Positions 13,972 to 23,179 of a DNA stretch of 49,330 nucleotides are shown piece by piece (within the stretch, counting starts at the first letter, position 1; each line of letters starts with the position of its first letter). The position numbers and the translations under genes are program-made. Below the pieces are notes generated by a model. The model worked only from the letters and a program-made list of their open reading frames with translations, searched no databases and had not been told where the DNA came from. Source of the stretch: Crocosphaera sp. (GTDB lineage: Bacteria > Cyanobacteriota > Cyanobacteriia > Cyanobacteriales > Microcystaceae); assembly GCA_030065205.1 (NCBI GenBank), contig JASJDN010000018.1, positions 1-49,330 on the forward strand. The letters are read 5' to 3'.

Positions 13972-15537
13972 TTAGGGGTTAATCGTCTCCGATGGCATTT
14001 CCACTTGAGAAATACGACTATTGACGATGGTTGATTGTAAAATCGGGGTACTGGTTACAGAATCATTAGCCAACGTAAACAGAGGATTCGATAAAATTCC
14101 CGCTAAAGAAGTGGCAATAACCGATAACACTAACCCCACCTGTAGAGGACGCATTCCCTGTAAATTCCAGCGAATTTCGGGATAGTTTTTCACTGCATCA
14201 GACATTTCGTGGGGTTCTTTCACCACCATCATTTTCACCACACGAATGTAATAGTAAATGGACACTACACTGGTAACCAAAGCTAATAACACCAGTCCAT
14301 AAAGTTCCGCTTGCCAACCAGCCCAGAATAGATAAATTTTCCCGAAAAATCCAGCTAAGGGGGGAATTCCACCCAAAGACAGTAAACAGAGACTTAATCC
14401 CAACGTTAAAAGGGGATCTTTTTGATAAAGTCCTGCATATTCACTAATTTGGTCGGTGCCGGTGCGAAGAGAAAATAGAATCACCCCACTAAAAGCACCC
14501 AAGTTCATGAACAGATACACCAATAAGTAGAACACCATACTGGAATATCCTGCATCGGTTCCGGCGGTTAAGCCAATCATCACAAACCCGGCTTGGCCAA
14601 TGGAAGAATAGGCTAACATCCGCTTCATACTGGTTTGGGCTAGAGCTACCACATTTCCCAACACCATACTGAGAATAGCCAACGCGGTGAAGATTAAATG
14701 CCATTCGTCCACAATAGAAGAAAACGCGGTTACCAATAAACGAATAGCTAAGGCAAACCCGGCTGCTTTTGAACCCACGGACAGAAATGCCACCACAGGA
14801 GTCGGGGAACCCTCATAAACATCTGGTGTCCATTGGTGAAACGGAACCGCCGAAATTTTAAAAGCGATACCAGCAATAACGAAGACTAAAGCGATCGCTA
14901 GTCCTAACGAAGAATTGTCCCCACTGGCCAAAATTTTAGCTGAAATCGTATCTAGGGTGGTTTCTCCCCCCGATAACCCATACAACAAGGAACTCCCGTA
15001 GAGGAAAATGGCGGAACTGGATGCCCCAATTAAAAGATATTTTAACGCGGCTTCGTTGGAACGGGGATCGCGCTTCATGTATCCGGTCATCAAATAAGAC
15101 GAGATACTTAACATCTCCAAGGAGACAAAAATCATCACTAATTCATTGGCCCCGGAAAGAAACATTCCTCCCAAGGTGGCCGTTAACATAATGGCGATAA
15201 ATTCGGCCAGAGAAGTCCCGGTCTGTTCTACGTAGCGAATAGACATTAAGAGGGTGACAATGGTCGATAAGGCGATAATTCCTCGAAAAACAATACTTAG
15301 ATTATCCCCGTTAAACGCCCCCAAAAATCCGATGGTTGAAGGGCTATCCCAAGCGGTGTACAGGGCCAATAAGGAGGCCAATAAACCTGCGATCGCCCCA
15401 TAGGGTAGCCACATTCTGGCGTTTCGTCCCCCGATGAGGTCCCCAATGAGAACCACCATCAGGGTAATGATCACTATTCCTTCTGGGAGAATTGTCCCCG
15501 CATTTAGTTGACTGGCAATGTTGCTAGAAAAGTCCAT
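13972..15537 (-). CDS. ndhB: NAD(P)H-quinone oxidoreductase (NDH-1) subunit NdhB
   Basis: A 521-residue polytopic membrane protein homologous to complex I NuoN, of typical cyanobacterial length. It is a proton-translocating antiporter-like subunit of thylakoid NDH-1 used in respiration, cyclic electron flow and CO2 uptake. Family segments include [43 protein letters not shown], with the conserved Glu and Lys of the proton path, and [15 protein letters not shown]. About 14 hydrophobic segments can be counted. As usual in cyanobacteria it is isolated from other ndh genes. Confidence 0.96.
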   Translation of the reverse strand: MDFSSNIASQLNAGTILPEGIVIITLMVVLIGDLIGGRNARMWLPYGAIAGLLASLLALYTAWDSPSTIGFLGAFNGDNLSIVFRGIIALSTIVTLLMSIRYVEQTGTSLAEFIAIMLTATLGGMFLSGANELVMIFVSLEMLSISSYLMTGYMKRDPRSNEAALKYLLIGASSSAIFLYGSSLLYGLSGGETTLDTISAKILASGDNSSLGLAIALVFVIAGIAFKISAVPFHQWTPDVYEGSPTPVVAFLSVGSKAAGFALAIRLLVTAFSSIVDEWHLIFTALAILSMVLGNVVALAQTSMKRMLAYSSIGQAGFVMIGLTAGTDAGYSSMVFYLLVYLFMNLGAFSGVILFSLRTGTDQISEYAGLYQKDPLLTLGLSLCLLSLGGIPPLAGFFGKIYLFWAGWQAELYGLVLLALVTSVVSIYYYIRVVKMMVVKEPHEMSDAVKNYPEIRWNLQGMRPLQVGLVLSVIATSLAGILSNPLFTLANDSVTSTPILQSTIVNSRISQVEMPSETINP

Positions 15538-15697
15538 AAGTTAGTTAGTAACAAAGTTTTCGCAAAAAGACACCTTTACAATATAAAGACGGTATCCGTG
15601 TTTGATAAGATATGCGTCCTCTTGGATCATAAGGGACGCTGACGATTTCAGGCTAGTTTTTAAGATGGAGATCATAAAATTCCCTGACAGATAGCTC

Positions 15698-15821
15698 TAT
15701 AGCAATCAGGTTTCAGTTGTGAGAAAGGGTTTAAGAGTGTTAAACTCCTACAAATGGCTCTTGTAGGGACATAATATTATTATGTCCTAATGGTTCTCAT
15801 AAATCATTCCTGATTGCTATA
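15698..15821. repeat. 124-bp MITE-like element with 13-bp perfect terminal inverted repeats
   Basis: TATAGCAATCAGG (15698-15710) and CCTGATTGCTATA (15809-15821) are perfect inverted repeats beginning and ending with TA, as in Tc1/mariner- or IS630-type non-autonomous elements that duplicate a TA target. A second palindrome (GGACATAAT..ATTATGTCC, about 15767-15787) lies inside. There is no coding capacity. It occupies the 330-bp gap between ndhB and the GST gene; the rest of the gap shows nothing else. Confidence 0.75.
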
Positions 15822-15867
15822 AAATTAGGGATAAAGTCATCTCATGATTAGATAATCAGACAAGGGT

Positions 15868-16479
15868 ATGTATAAAGTTTTTGGCGATATGCTATCAGGC
15901 AATTGCTATAAGATTAAGTTATTAATGCAGTTTCTTGATATTAAGCATCAATGGCATCACATCGATATTCTTCGTAATGAAACCCATACGAATGAATTTA
16001 AACAAATGAATCCCAACACAAGAATACCTGTGTTGCAATTACCCAATAATGAATATTTGTGGGAATCTAATGCGATTTTAAATTATTTGGCAGAAGGCAC
16101 ACCCTTTCTACCTTCAAAAAAATATAACAGGGCAAAAGTTTTACAATGGCAATTTTTTGAACAATATAGCCATGAACCTTATATTGCTACGGCAAGATAT
16201 ATCAATAAATATTTAGGGTTACCCAAAGAGAGAGAAGCGGAATATTACGGTAAACAAAGCGGTGGTCATAAAGCGTTATCAGTGATGGAAAATCATCTGA
16301 GTGAAAACAAATTTTTTGTTGGTGATTCTGTCACCATAGCCGATATTAGTCTATACGCTTATACTCATGTTGCCGATGAAGGGGGTTTTGATTTATCAAA
16401 CTACCAACATATTCAACGGTGGTTGAAAGATTTTCAGTCTCTTTCTGGGTACATTAAAATGAGCCGAGATAATGGTTAA
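15868..16479 (+). CDS. Glutathione S-transferase family protein
   Basis: A 203-residue GST. The N-terminal thioredoxin-like domain (1-78) has NTRIPVLQL with the conserved cis-Pro and the ES pair in YLWESNAIL that binds glutathione gamma-glutamate. The helical C-terminal domain has the SVTIADISLYAY N-capping motif. GSTs conjugate glutathione to electrophiles or reduce peroxides in the cytosol; the substrate is not deducible. The stop overlaps the stop of the convergent 88-residue gene by 4 bases. Confidence 0.92.
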   Translation: MYKVFGDMLSGNCYKIKLLMQFLDIKHQWHHIDILRNETHTNEFKQMNPNTRIPVLQLPNNEYLWESNAILNYLAEGTPFLPSKKYNRAKVLQWQFFEQYSHEPYIATARYINKYLGLPKEREAEYYGKQSGGHKALSVMENHLSENKFFVGDSVTIADISLYAYTHVADEGGFDLSNYQHIQRWLKDFQSLSGYIKMSRDNG

Positions 16480-16742
16480 TCATCTATTGTTTGCCAGTCA
16501 GGACAAGGTTCACTGTTGACCCAACCCGTGGGATGAAACCCACAAATCAATTGACTTCTTTGGTTGCGATTATAGCCATAAAATTTGCCATGATAATGAC
16601 AACAACCGATGCAAGTTTTAGGACGGGTTGATTCCACTTGATTAAACCCCAATTGAGAACGCAAAACGTGACACCGAGATTGATAACAATGACGGCGTTT
16701 TTTTAAGAGTCGAAACCGAGATAGATTTGCCGTTTCCATCAC
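16476..16742 (-). CDS. Small Cys/His-rich cyanobacterial protein
   Basis: An 88-residue protein with a basic N-terminus and a C-terminal motif seen in a small conserved cyanobacterial group: TCIGCCHYHGKFYG, then LICGFHPTGW and EPCPDW. The ordered Cys and His residues suggest a zinc site. It lies 7 bp downstream of the cupredoxin gene and may be the last gene of an mtnP-cupredoxin operon. Function unknown. Confidence 0.6.
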   Translation of the reverse strand: MMETANLSRFRLLKKRRHCYQSRCHVLRSQLGFNQVESTRPKTCIGCCHYHGKFYGYNRNQRSQLICGFHPTGWVNSEPCPDWQTIDD

Positions 16743-16749
16743 CCTTTAT

Positions 16750-17184
16750 TTATTCTGACATTACTACAATCTCACCTACCATTCCCGCTTCTGTATGACC
16801 AGAAATAGAACAATGAAGTTCATAGTTTCCGGGTTTCATGGGAACTAACACCCATTCTGCTTCGGCTGATGGTTTTAATTCTAACTCATGAATCGCCCCT
16901 TTGATTTCTACCTTTGCCGCTTCAACTTTTTGGGTCCAACTGGCATCAGCAAAGTCTTTGGAGGTAAAGTAATGCTTAGTGGGACTGGGATTATCTAATT
17001 TAAGTTTGTACTTTTTTCCTGCTACGAATTCTAAATGATTGGGAACAAAGACTAATTCACCAGATTCATTCCCTAAACTCACATTAACTTCGATGGTTTC
17101 GGTAGCTGCTAATGTGTTAGACATATTCATTAAACAACAGGAAAGTAATACCGTAAACAGCAAACCTAAAATTTTTTGTTTCAT
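16750..17184 (-). CDS. Secreted cupredoxin (plastocyanin-like blue copper protein)
   Basis: A 144-residue protein with a signal peptide (hydrophobic about 6-24, likely cleaved near TLAA). The mature part is a single cupredoxin domain with type 1 copper ligands in the expected order: His in PTKHYF and Cys-His-Met in LHCSISGHTEAGM. The spacing and the long insertion between the first His and the Cys differ from plastocyanin, so it is a related periplasmic or luminal protein rather than PetE. It is 12 bp downstream of mtnP on the same strand. Partner unknown. Confidence 0.78.
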   Translation of the reverse strand: MKQKILGLLFTVLLSCCLMNMSNTLAATETIEVNVSLGNESGELVFVPNHLEFVAGKKYKLKLDNPSPTKHYFTSKDFADASWTQKVEAAKVEIKGAIHELELKPSAEAEWVLVPMKPGNYELHCSISGHTEAGMVGEIVVMSE

Positions 17185-17196
17185 CTTCTTTTCTCC

Positions 17197-18072
17197 TTAT
17201 AAATATTTGTTGATAATGAGTCCTAATTTTTCTTTTGTGTCTGCTGTAATTTGTTCAGTTGGGGTAAGAATGGCATATTGTAAGGCCGAATGTGCCTCAG
17301 AAACAGGGGGATTTTTATGCAAGCGTTTGACGGTTTCTAAGATAACTTTTTGGGCGTTAATGGCATTTTTATGTAAATTATCAATGATCATTTCTACGGT
17401 GACATGATCGTGATCTTGATGCCAACAATCATAGTCTGTTACTAAGGCCAAAGTTGCATAGGCAATTTCTGCTTCTCTGGCTAATTTTGCCTCTTGTAAG
17501 TTGGTCATACCAATAATAGATGCACCCCAACTGCGATATAAGTTAGATTCAGCAATGGTGGAAAAAGCAGGGCCTTCCATGCACACATAAGTTCCTCCTT
17601 TATGTAAGGCAATGTCAGGTAATTGTAAACTCTTTACTGCCTCAGCTAAAATGCCTGCAAGTTGTTGACAAACGGGATGACCAAAGCCAATATGGGCAAC
17701 AATCCCTTGACCAAAAAATGTGGAAACGCGATGATGAGTGCGATCAATAAATTGATCCGGTATGACCATATCTAAGGGTTTGATCTCCTCTTTGAGCGAA
17801 CCCACCGCAGAGGCAGAAATGAGGTACTCTACCCCCAACTGCTTCATCCCGTAAATATTGGCTCGAAAGGGCAACTCTGAAGGGATTAAATGATGATTAC
17901 GACCATGACGGGCTAAAAAAGCCACTGACACCCCCTTTAGCTTCCCTACAATGAATGCGTCTGAGGGCTTACCAAAGGGTGTCTCTAGATGAATTTCTTC
18001 CACATCCTCGAGCGCGTCCATCTTATACAAACCGCTACCGCCAAGAATACCTATTTTTGCCTGAGTTACCAT
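17197..18072 (-). CDS. mtnP: S-methyl-5'-thioadenosine phosphorylase
   Basis: A 291-residue purine nucleoside phosphorylase superfamily member that splits methylthioadenosine to adenine and methylthioribose-1-phosphate in methionine salvage. Motifs: GILGGSGLY, the phosphate-binding [40 protein letters not shown] and [34 protein letters not shown] has the Asp pair region that selects adenine nucleosides. Length is normal. Probably the first gene of a run with the cupredoxin and the small Cys/His gene. Confidence 0.93.
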   Translation of the reverse strand: MVTQAKIGILGGSGLYKMDALEDVEEIHLETPFGKPSDAFIVGKLKGVSVAFLARHGRNHHLIPSELPFRANIYGMKQLGVEYLISASAVGSLKEEIKPLDMVIPDQFIDRTHHRVSTFFGQGIVAHIGFGHPVCQQLAGILAEAVKSLQLPDIALHKGGTYVCMEGPAFSTIAESNLYRSWGASIIGMTNLQEAKLAREAEIAYATLALVTDYDCWHQDHDHVTVEMIIDNLHKNAINAQKVILETVKRLHKNPPVSEAHSALQYAILTPTEQITADTKEKLGLIINKYL

Positions 18073-18210
18073 TGATACAGAATTTTTATGATAAATATGC
18101 TTCTATTAAAAATAACATCTTTTGTTGTAAAAGATGTCATCTCTTGTATATTGATCAAAGAAAAATATGATTTTTTAATAGTTTATTGTCAGCAGGGGAA
18201 AAGGTTGAAC

Positions 18211-18468
18211 TTAATAGCCTTTTGAAGCATTGATTTTCTCTGCAGTTTCCACCTCAGCAGAACATTCTAAAACTAAGGAACTTTCTAGTTTAACGACTTT
18301 TTCTAAACTTTCCCAAGTGTGGGTAAATGGTGCAGCAGCCAAACTACAAGCCTTCCATTCTGCACGAACCGGAACACCTAATTGTTGGCACATTCCCCCT
18401 CGACGACCTTCTGTCTGATAGTAACGACAAAAGCGACAAGATGAGGTGAAAAAATTAGAGGTTTTCAT
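18211..18468 (-). CDS. Conserved cyanobacterial Cys-motif protein of unknown function
   Basis: An 85-residue protein from ATG 18468. The core CRFCRYYQTEGRRGGMCQQLGVPV, then WKACSLAAAPF, has four Cys (CxxC plus two more) that could bind a metal, in a pattern I associate with a small cyanobacterial family with no clear function. A GTG at 18522 would extend it by 18 residues (MEGKTSEKIKYHPLPKNL), but conservation begins near the ATG. The C-terminal half is an acidic helix. It is isolated; no operon partner. Confidence 0.65.
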   Translation of the reverse strand: MKTSNFFTSSCRFCRYYQTEGRRGGMCQQLGVPVRAEWKACSLAAAPFTHTWESLEKVVKLESSLVLECSAEVETAEKINASKGY

Positions 18469-18822
18469 GAGATTTTTGGGCAGGGGGTGATATTTGATCT
18501 TTTCAGATGTTTTTCCTTCCACGTTTCATTATCTAATATGAGTCAAGTATCATTAAATCTGCTTACTGATGCCTCTGTCTTGATTTCACTGTTTTCCCTT
18601 GTCCAAACCCCTTTAGATTTTTTTAATATTTATTTTACAAAAGTAAACAAAATGTCCCGGCAATCAAAGAAACTTCATTAAATTAATTTTCTTGAATTGA
18701 GTCAATTGTCAAAGAAAATACTGGGGATCAAGGGTAAAAATGAAACTATCGAGAGAAAACTTTATCAACAATCAGAGATTATACGGAGAAAAACAGTAGT
18801 TATCCCATTGCCAACTCAATAA
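18469..18822. other. Intergenic stretch without recognisable feature
   Basis: About 350 bp between the Cys-motif gene and the DciA-like gene. AT-rich, with one short + strand frame (18487-18681) lacking any recognisable motif. It could hold the promoter of the Cys-motif gene; no convincing repeat or RNA structure was seen. Confidence 0.4.
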
Positions 18823-19389
18823 TTACTCTAAGTTTGATAGAGATTTTGTTTGCCAATGTTGCGTTATGCAAAGATAACATTTAGACCATCTTTCGAGTTC
18901 AATGGAAGGGGTTGGACAGTGACACTGAGGACACAAGGGGAGTCCGTTAAGATGATGGGCGATCGCATCAGTCCAGCGTTGAAAAGCCGCTTCTGGGGTT
19001 CGGGGACTGTTTCCCTTGGGGGAAATAGCCTCAGTGTAGGAAAAAAAGCTTTGTTTTCTTTCTAAAGAGGATGATTGTTGATGACGTTGAGAATCATGCC
19101 ATTGAGCAGGAGAAAAGCGAAGTTTTTGTAAGGGAGAAGCAGATAAACGATGATTGAGTTGTTTAAGAAGGGAATAACTCTGAAACGATAACTGTTGGGA
19201 CCAGACGGAACTGGAGGTGGCTATCCACAGCATATCCCGTTGAACATACAGAGGTTTACTGTGGGAGGCCGCTTTTTCTGGGACGATGGTTGACCAAATC
19301 TCACAGATTTCCAGATAGTGACGATATTCGTCCCATTGGGGACGTTTTGTCATGATTTCAAGGAGGCGATCGAGAGAGGAGAGGGTCAT
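18823..19389 (-). CDS. DUF721/DciA-like protein with C-terminal zinc ribbon
   Basis: A 188-residue protein. Residues 1-95 fit DUF721/DciA: SSLDRLLEIMTKRPQW, EICEIWSTIVPEKAASHSKPLYVQRDMLWIATSSSVWSQQLSF. DciA is the ancestral loader of the replicative DnaB helicase in bacteria lacking DnaC. Here a helical linker (about 96-150) leads to CPQCHCPTPSIELERWSKCYLC, a four-Cys zinc ribbon not present in proteobacterial DciA. The stop lies within 10 bp of no other gene; a G-rich microsatellite is upstream. Role in helicase loading is inferred from the family. Confidence 0.78.
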   Translation of the reverse strand: MTLSSLDRLLEIMTKRPQWDEYRHYLEICEIWSTIVPEKAASHSKPLYVQRDMLWIATSSSVWSQQLSFQSYSLLKQLNHRLSASPLQKLRFSPAQWHDSQRHQQSSSLERKQSFFSYTEAISPKGNSPRTPEAAFQRWTDAIAHHLNGLPLCPQCHCPTPSIELERWSKCYLCITQHWQTKSLSNLE

Positions 19390-19404
19390 GGTTAGGGGTG
19401 TGGG

Positions 19405-19563
19405 AGGTGTGGGGAGACTGGGAGACTGGGAGATGGGGAGACGGGGAGGTGGGGAGATGGGGAGATGGGGAGATGGGGAAGGTGGGGAGATGGGGAGATG
19501 GGGAGATGGGGAGATGGGGAGATGGGGAAGGTGGGGAGATGGGGAGACGGGGAGATGGAGAGA
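19405..19563. repeat. G-rich microsatellite, GGGGAGAT-type units
   Basis: Starting just upstream of the DciA-like gene, the + strand is a run of near-identical 8-base units (GGGGAGAT), interrupted by GGGGAAGGT, GGGGAGAC and GGGGAGGT variants. Runs of four Gs spaced by four bases could form G-quadruplexes. Open frames here (repeated MGRWGDGE) are artefacts of the repeat. The SpoIID gene starts 79 bp downstream. A related C-rich run is at 33841. Confidence 0.85.
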
Positions 19564-19641
19564 CTGTTATATTAGTGAAGGCAGTTGCTGATCAATATTG
19601 TAATCATTTTTATTGTTAAAGGTTGTCACTTTCGTTGCGTT

Positions 19642-20775
19642 ATGAAAAAGTTGTTAAAGAACTTATTGGTCAACCGTCCCCAACTATGGGGTGTTCCTTT
19701 GGTATGTGCTGTGACGGTTCCTTTGATGGTGACTCAGTGGCAACCGTCTGATCCCTCTGTAGAAAGGGAACCCCAGACAACTCCCTTACCTCCCCTGAGT
19801 CAGCTACAACCTTCTCGGAAACAATTAGACGTACAGGCAAACAGCCCTTCTTCCCCACAAGAGTCAGAGGTTGAAAAACCCTATCTCAAACAACCCTCTC
19901 AGAAACAGTCAGATGTAGGGGCAAATGGCCATTTTCCCTTACAAAAGCCAGAAGAGAAAAAACCAGTTGCTTCTTCACCCTCTCAAATGTCACCCCCGTC
20001 CCCACCTCCTTCTCCAAAGGCATTAGCTGCGGCCCCTGCGGATTATCAACCCCCTCCCTTAGACATTCGGGTGGCTATTTTACGAGATGCACCAGGAACC
20101 ACCATCGGGGTGTCAGGACAAGCAGTAGTGAGCGATCGCCATAATAAACAAATCAAAACCCTGTCCGGTTCTCAAGGGTGGAATGTTCGACCCAATGGGG
20201 GATCATTATCCTTGGGAGGACAGTCGGTTCCTGGGGTGGTTTGGGTACAAGCCACTGAAGGAAGTCTAATCTATGTGGGCGATCGCTGGTATCGGGGGAA
20301 AATTTTGTTGGTGTCTAAGGGGAGTAAGTTACTGGTAGTCAATCATGTTAATTTTGAGCAGTATCTATATAGTGTAGTGGGCAGTGAAATGCACGCTAAT
20401 GCGCCGACGGAAGCTCTGAAAGCTCAAGCGATCGCGGCCCGTTCCTATGCCTTAGTTCATATGATCCGCCCAGCCAGTGATTGGTACGATCTGGGCAATA
20501 CTCAACGTTGGCAGGTGTATAAGGGATTAAATAGCGAATATAATACGGGTCATCATGCGGTACGAAGCACCAAAGGACAAATTTTAAGCCATCAAGGGGG
20601 TGTGGTAGAGTCCCTTTATGCTGCGACAGATGAAATCGTTGCCCGCGCTCATAAAGGACGGGGAATGAGTCAAACGGGGGCTTATGGGTTGGCGAGAAAA
20701 GGGTACGATTATCAACAAATTTTAGACTATTATTATCCGGGGGTGGGGTTAGCTAGGTTAGTTTTGAATAACTAA
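19642..20775 (+). CDS. SpoIID/LytB-domain protein, secreted or membrane-anchored
   Basis: A 377-residue protein from ATG 19642 (an upstream TTG would add an unlikely leader in microsatellite flank). An N-terminal membrane segment or signal (about 14-32) is followed by a Pro/Ser/Gln-rich linker (about 35-140) and a SpoIID domain. FEQYLYSVVGSEMHANAPTEALKAQAIAARSYAL carries the conserved Glu of SpoIID lytic transglycosylases, and GRGMSQTGAYGLARKGYDYQQIL is the C-terminal signature. SpoIID cuts denuded glycan strands in sporulating Firmicutes; in cyanobacteria it is presumed to act on peptidoglycan. The usual Ser/Gly-rich segment before the last motif seems short (ESLYAATDEIVARAHKG). Confidence 0.85.
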   Translation: MKKLLKNLLVNRPQLWGVPLVCAVTVPLMVTQWQPSDPSVEREPQTTPLPPLSQLQPSRKQLDVQANSPSSPQESEVEKPYLKQPSQKQSDVGANGHFPLQKPEEKKPVASSPSQMSPPSPPPSPKALAAAPADYQPPPLDIRVAILRDAPGTTIGVSGQAVVSDRHNKQIKTLSGSQGWNVRPNGGSLSLGGQSVPGVVWVQATEGSLIYVGDRWYRGKILLVSKGSKLLVVNHVNFEQYLYSVVGSEMHANAPTEALKAQAIAARSYALVHMIRPASDWYDLGNTQRWQVYKGLNSEYNTGHHAVRSTKGQILSHQGGVVESLYAATDEIVARAHKGRGMSQTGAYGLARKGYDYQQILDYYYPGVGLARLVLNN

Positions 20776-20797
20776 TTGTTCAATAGTTTGATAAACA

Positions 20798-21379
20798 ATG
20801 TCTCCTATTCCTGCTTATCTTACTCACTACTACCAAGGGGAAAACATTCGGCTCAAGAATATTTGTAGCTACGATGATTCCGAGGCAAAAGCCATATTAA
20901 CCAACCTATTTGAATCAGGTCAAAGAACTTGGTTGCATCCTGGATATCTTGAAGAACGACGGAAAATTGAAGCATGGCTTTACAACGATTTTGTCAACAA
21001 AGGTAAAAAACCATATCTTTCCTATCCTATTTATTTTGTTTTAGGAGAGCATGATGACTTGTTTCAAAAAGGAGGTTTCTTTTCTTCGGTTAACCCAATT
21101 AAGTTAAAGATTCCTTTGTCGCTTTTTGACAGCGATCAAATTTCTTTTACATATCCTGATAGTATGCCTAGTTTTAATATTCCTCGGACAGAAAGAGGAA
21201 AACCCTATTTAAAACCATTTCACGGTCAAGTTTTTACTAAAGATGAGATAACTAAAGTTGTTCAAAAATACGGATTACCAGGAGATAGATGGAAAGTTGA
21301 AGAAACATGGCGTTATGATCGCTTTATTGAGGCACAAATTTGGGATATTCGTCCCATTGAGAAATTTCTAGAAACATAG
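20798..21379 (+). CDS. Unknown 193-residue protein
   Basis: I do not recognise the family. A soluble, aromatic-rich protein (MSPIPAYLTHYYQGENI..., WLHPGYLEERRKIEAWL, YPIYFVLGEHDDL) without signal peptide or membrane segment. ATG 22 bp after the SpoIID stop suggests possible co-transcription. The mixed alpha/beta sequence and a string of conserved-looking Pro, Tyr and Trp residues hint at a folded enzyme or binding protein, but no motif supports a function. Convergent with cobW. Confidence 0.7.
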   Translation: MSPIPAYLTHYYQGENIRLKNICSYDDSEAKAILTNLFESGQRTWLHPGYLEERRKIEAWLYNDFVNKGKKPYLSYPIYFVLGEHDDLFQKGGFFSSVNPIKLKIPLSLFDSDQISFTYPDSMPSFNIPRTERGKPYLKPFHGQVFTKDEITKVVQKYGLPGDRWKVEETWRYDRFIEAQIWDIRPIEKFLET

Positions 21380-21401
21380 CTTGATAATTTTGCTATTTTT
21401 T

Positions 21402-22433
21402 TTAGTCGATTGATTTTTCGATCCTGTGTTGATTTAATTCTCTACCAATGAACACTAAACGAGTTAGTTTGGTTTCATCTTCTCGCCAAGGGCGATCGTA
21501 GAAATAATCAAAGCGATCGCCGACTCCTTGTAAGACTAACCGCATGGGTTTATTGGGAACATGGACAAACCCTTTGATCCGATAAATCTCGTTATCTTGC
21601 ACTAATTTTGTTAACGTTTTCACTAATTGTTTGGGATCATAAGCTTGTTCAAGGGTAATTTGTACTGAGTTAATATCATCATCGTGATCGTGTTCTTCTT
21701 CATGATCGTGATGGGAGGGACGGGTGTCTAAATTGTCTTCTACGGCTGCATTGAAACCGAGTAAGATATCGGGACTAATTTGACCTTGATGACAAGAAAC
21801 CACTTTAACACCGGGGCGTAATTCTTGAGATAACCAGGTTTTAATTCTGTTTAATTCTGTTGCTTGAACTAGATCAGTTTTGGTGAGTAAGACTAAGTCG
21901 GCACAGGCTAATTGATCCTCGAATAATTCTTCGATGGGGGTTTCGTGTTCCAAGTTAGGATCGGCTTGTCTTTGGGCTTCTAATGCGTCTAAATCACCGA
22001 CTAATGTACCAGAAGCTAATGCTTGACAATCGACGACTGTCACCACACCATCAACGGTGGCACTGTTACGAATATCGGGCCAACGAAAGGCTTGGACGAG
22101 GGGTTTAGGTAGAGCTAACCCAGAGGTTTCGATTAACATACAATCGAGGGAGTCTCTTCGTTCTAGCAGTTGCTGCATAGTGGGATAAAATTCTTCTTGA
22201 ACGGTGCAACAAAGACAGCCATTATTGAGTTCTATAATATTTTCGTTGGGGTTAGTATCTTCTTCACAAATTTGACAATCTTTGAGTAATTCTCCGTCAA
22301 TTCCCACTTCTCCAAATTCATTCACTAATACGGCAATGCGTCGGTTTTCATTATTTTGTAAAAGATGACGAACTAATGTGGTTTTTCCTGCGCCTAAAAA
22401 GCCGGTAATGACAGTAACGGGGATTTTGTGCAT
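21402..22433 (-). CDS. cobW: CobW, G3E-family GTPase
   Basis: A 343-residue P-loop GTPase. N-terminal: Walker A GFLGAGKTT (11-19), VNEFGEVGIDGELLKDC, the metal-binding NNGCLCCTV, ETSGLALPKPLVQAF, and NKxD-like LTKTDL. The segment DALEAQRQADPNLEHETPIEELFEDQLACADL matches CobW of cobalamin synthesis closely, in preference to generic zinc-chaperone COG0523 proteins. A His/Asp-rich loop (HHDHEEEHDHDDD, about 240-252) can bind Co2+ or Zn2+. It is thought to deliver cobalt. No cob genes are adjacent. Confidence 0.88.
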   Translation of the reverse strand: MHKIPVTVITGFLGAGKTTLVRHLLQNNENRRIAVLVNEFGEVGIDGELLKDCQICEEDTNPNENIIELNNGCLCCTVQEEFYPTMQQLLERRDSLDCMLIETSGLALPKPLVQAFRWPDIRNSATVDGVVTVVDCQALASGTLVGDLDALEAQRQADPNLEHETPIEELFEDQLACADLVLLTKTDLVQATELNRIKTWLSQELRPGVKVVSCHQGQISPDILLGFNAAVEDNLDTRPSHHDHEEEHDHDDDINSVQITLEQAYDPKQLVKTLTKLVQDNEIYRIKGFVHVPNKPMRLVLQGVGDRFDYFYDRPWREDETKLTRLVFIGRELNQHRIEKSID

Positions 22434-22501
22434 TTAATTAATAATTTTCTCTAGTTTGTCTAGTCCTGCTGCATCATATCATACTAAGTTTAGGGAACAA
22501 A

Positions 22502-23134
22502 CTATAGTAATATTTGTTTAATGTTTTTGATGATTTGAAAAACTTGATAAAATTCTTGATTATTTCTTTTGGCTAAGGTTAACTTATCTGAGAGAGCATA
22601 TTGTTTATCTTGGTAACTCACTTTGATGAAAATATAATCTTCCCCGTTGGTTACTAGACCAAAAATAGGACTTTTTTGCTCAGTATTAGCCATCATGTAA
22701 GTTAAAGCTTGAGGAATGGCTAAAGAAACATTAAAACCATAACGTTTTGCTTCGATAACAATCACCCAAAATTGTTCTTTGACGACTAAAGCATCAATAA
22801 AACCTTGTAAGATAATGTCTGAATCTTGAAGCTCAATTTTAACCGCTTGTTCGGCTTTTATTTTAAAAGGGTGATCACATAAATTAGCTAATTCTAGTAA
22901 AGGGGAAATCATAATAATATTTAGAGTTCCCTCGGTGATAGAGTTATCAGACGCATAGTATAAATATCTCTCTTTTAAACTATCTAATACTTGCTTTTCT
23001 CTGTCATCAAGCTTAGGTAAATCATCAGTCCATTCCCTAAAAAAATCAGTCTTTTGAGTTCGAGTTAAATTAAATTTAAAATGTATTTCTGTTAAACTGG
23101 TAATTCCTTGAGATATTGCAATGGTTTTAACCAT
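22502..23134 (-). CDS. PD-(D/E)XK-like nuclease-fold protein, solitary
   Basis: A 210-residue protein with the core of a restriction-endonuclease fold: GFIDALVVKEQFWVIVIEAKRYGF supplies the Asp and the E-x-K. It resembles small cyanobacterial proteins annotated as type I restriction R-subunit N-terminus-like, but there is no helicase, methylase or specificity gene beside it. The preceding segment EGTLNIIMISPLLELANL is typical of that group. Function is unknown; it may be a degraded or repurposed nuclease. Start ATG 23134. Confidence 0.65.
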   Translation of the reverse strand: MVKTIAISQGITSLTEIHFKFNLTRTQKTDFFREWTDDLPKLDDREKQVLDSLKERYLYYASDNSITEGTLNIIMISPLLELANLCDHPFKIKAEQAVKIELQDSDIILQGFIDALVVKEQFWVIVIEAKRYGFNVSLAIPQALTYMMANTEQKSPIFGLVTNGEDYIFIKVSYQDKQYALSDKLTLAKRNNQEFYQVFQIIKNIKQILL

Positions 23135-23179
23135 ACTTAACTCCTAAATGATCTTAACAAGGTTAAGCTCTTACCATAA

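Noticed and set aside
19352..19619. Two + strand frames rich in MGRWGDGE repeats
   Set aside because: They are translations of the GGGGAGAT microsatellite with no independent coding signal.
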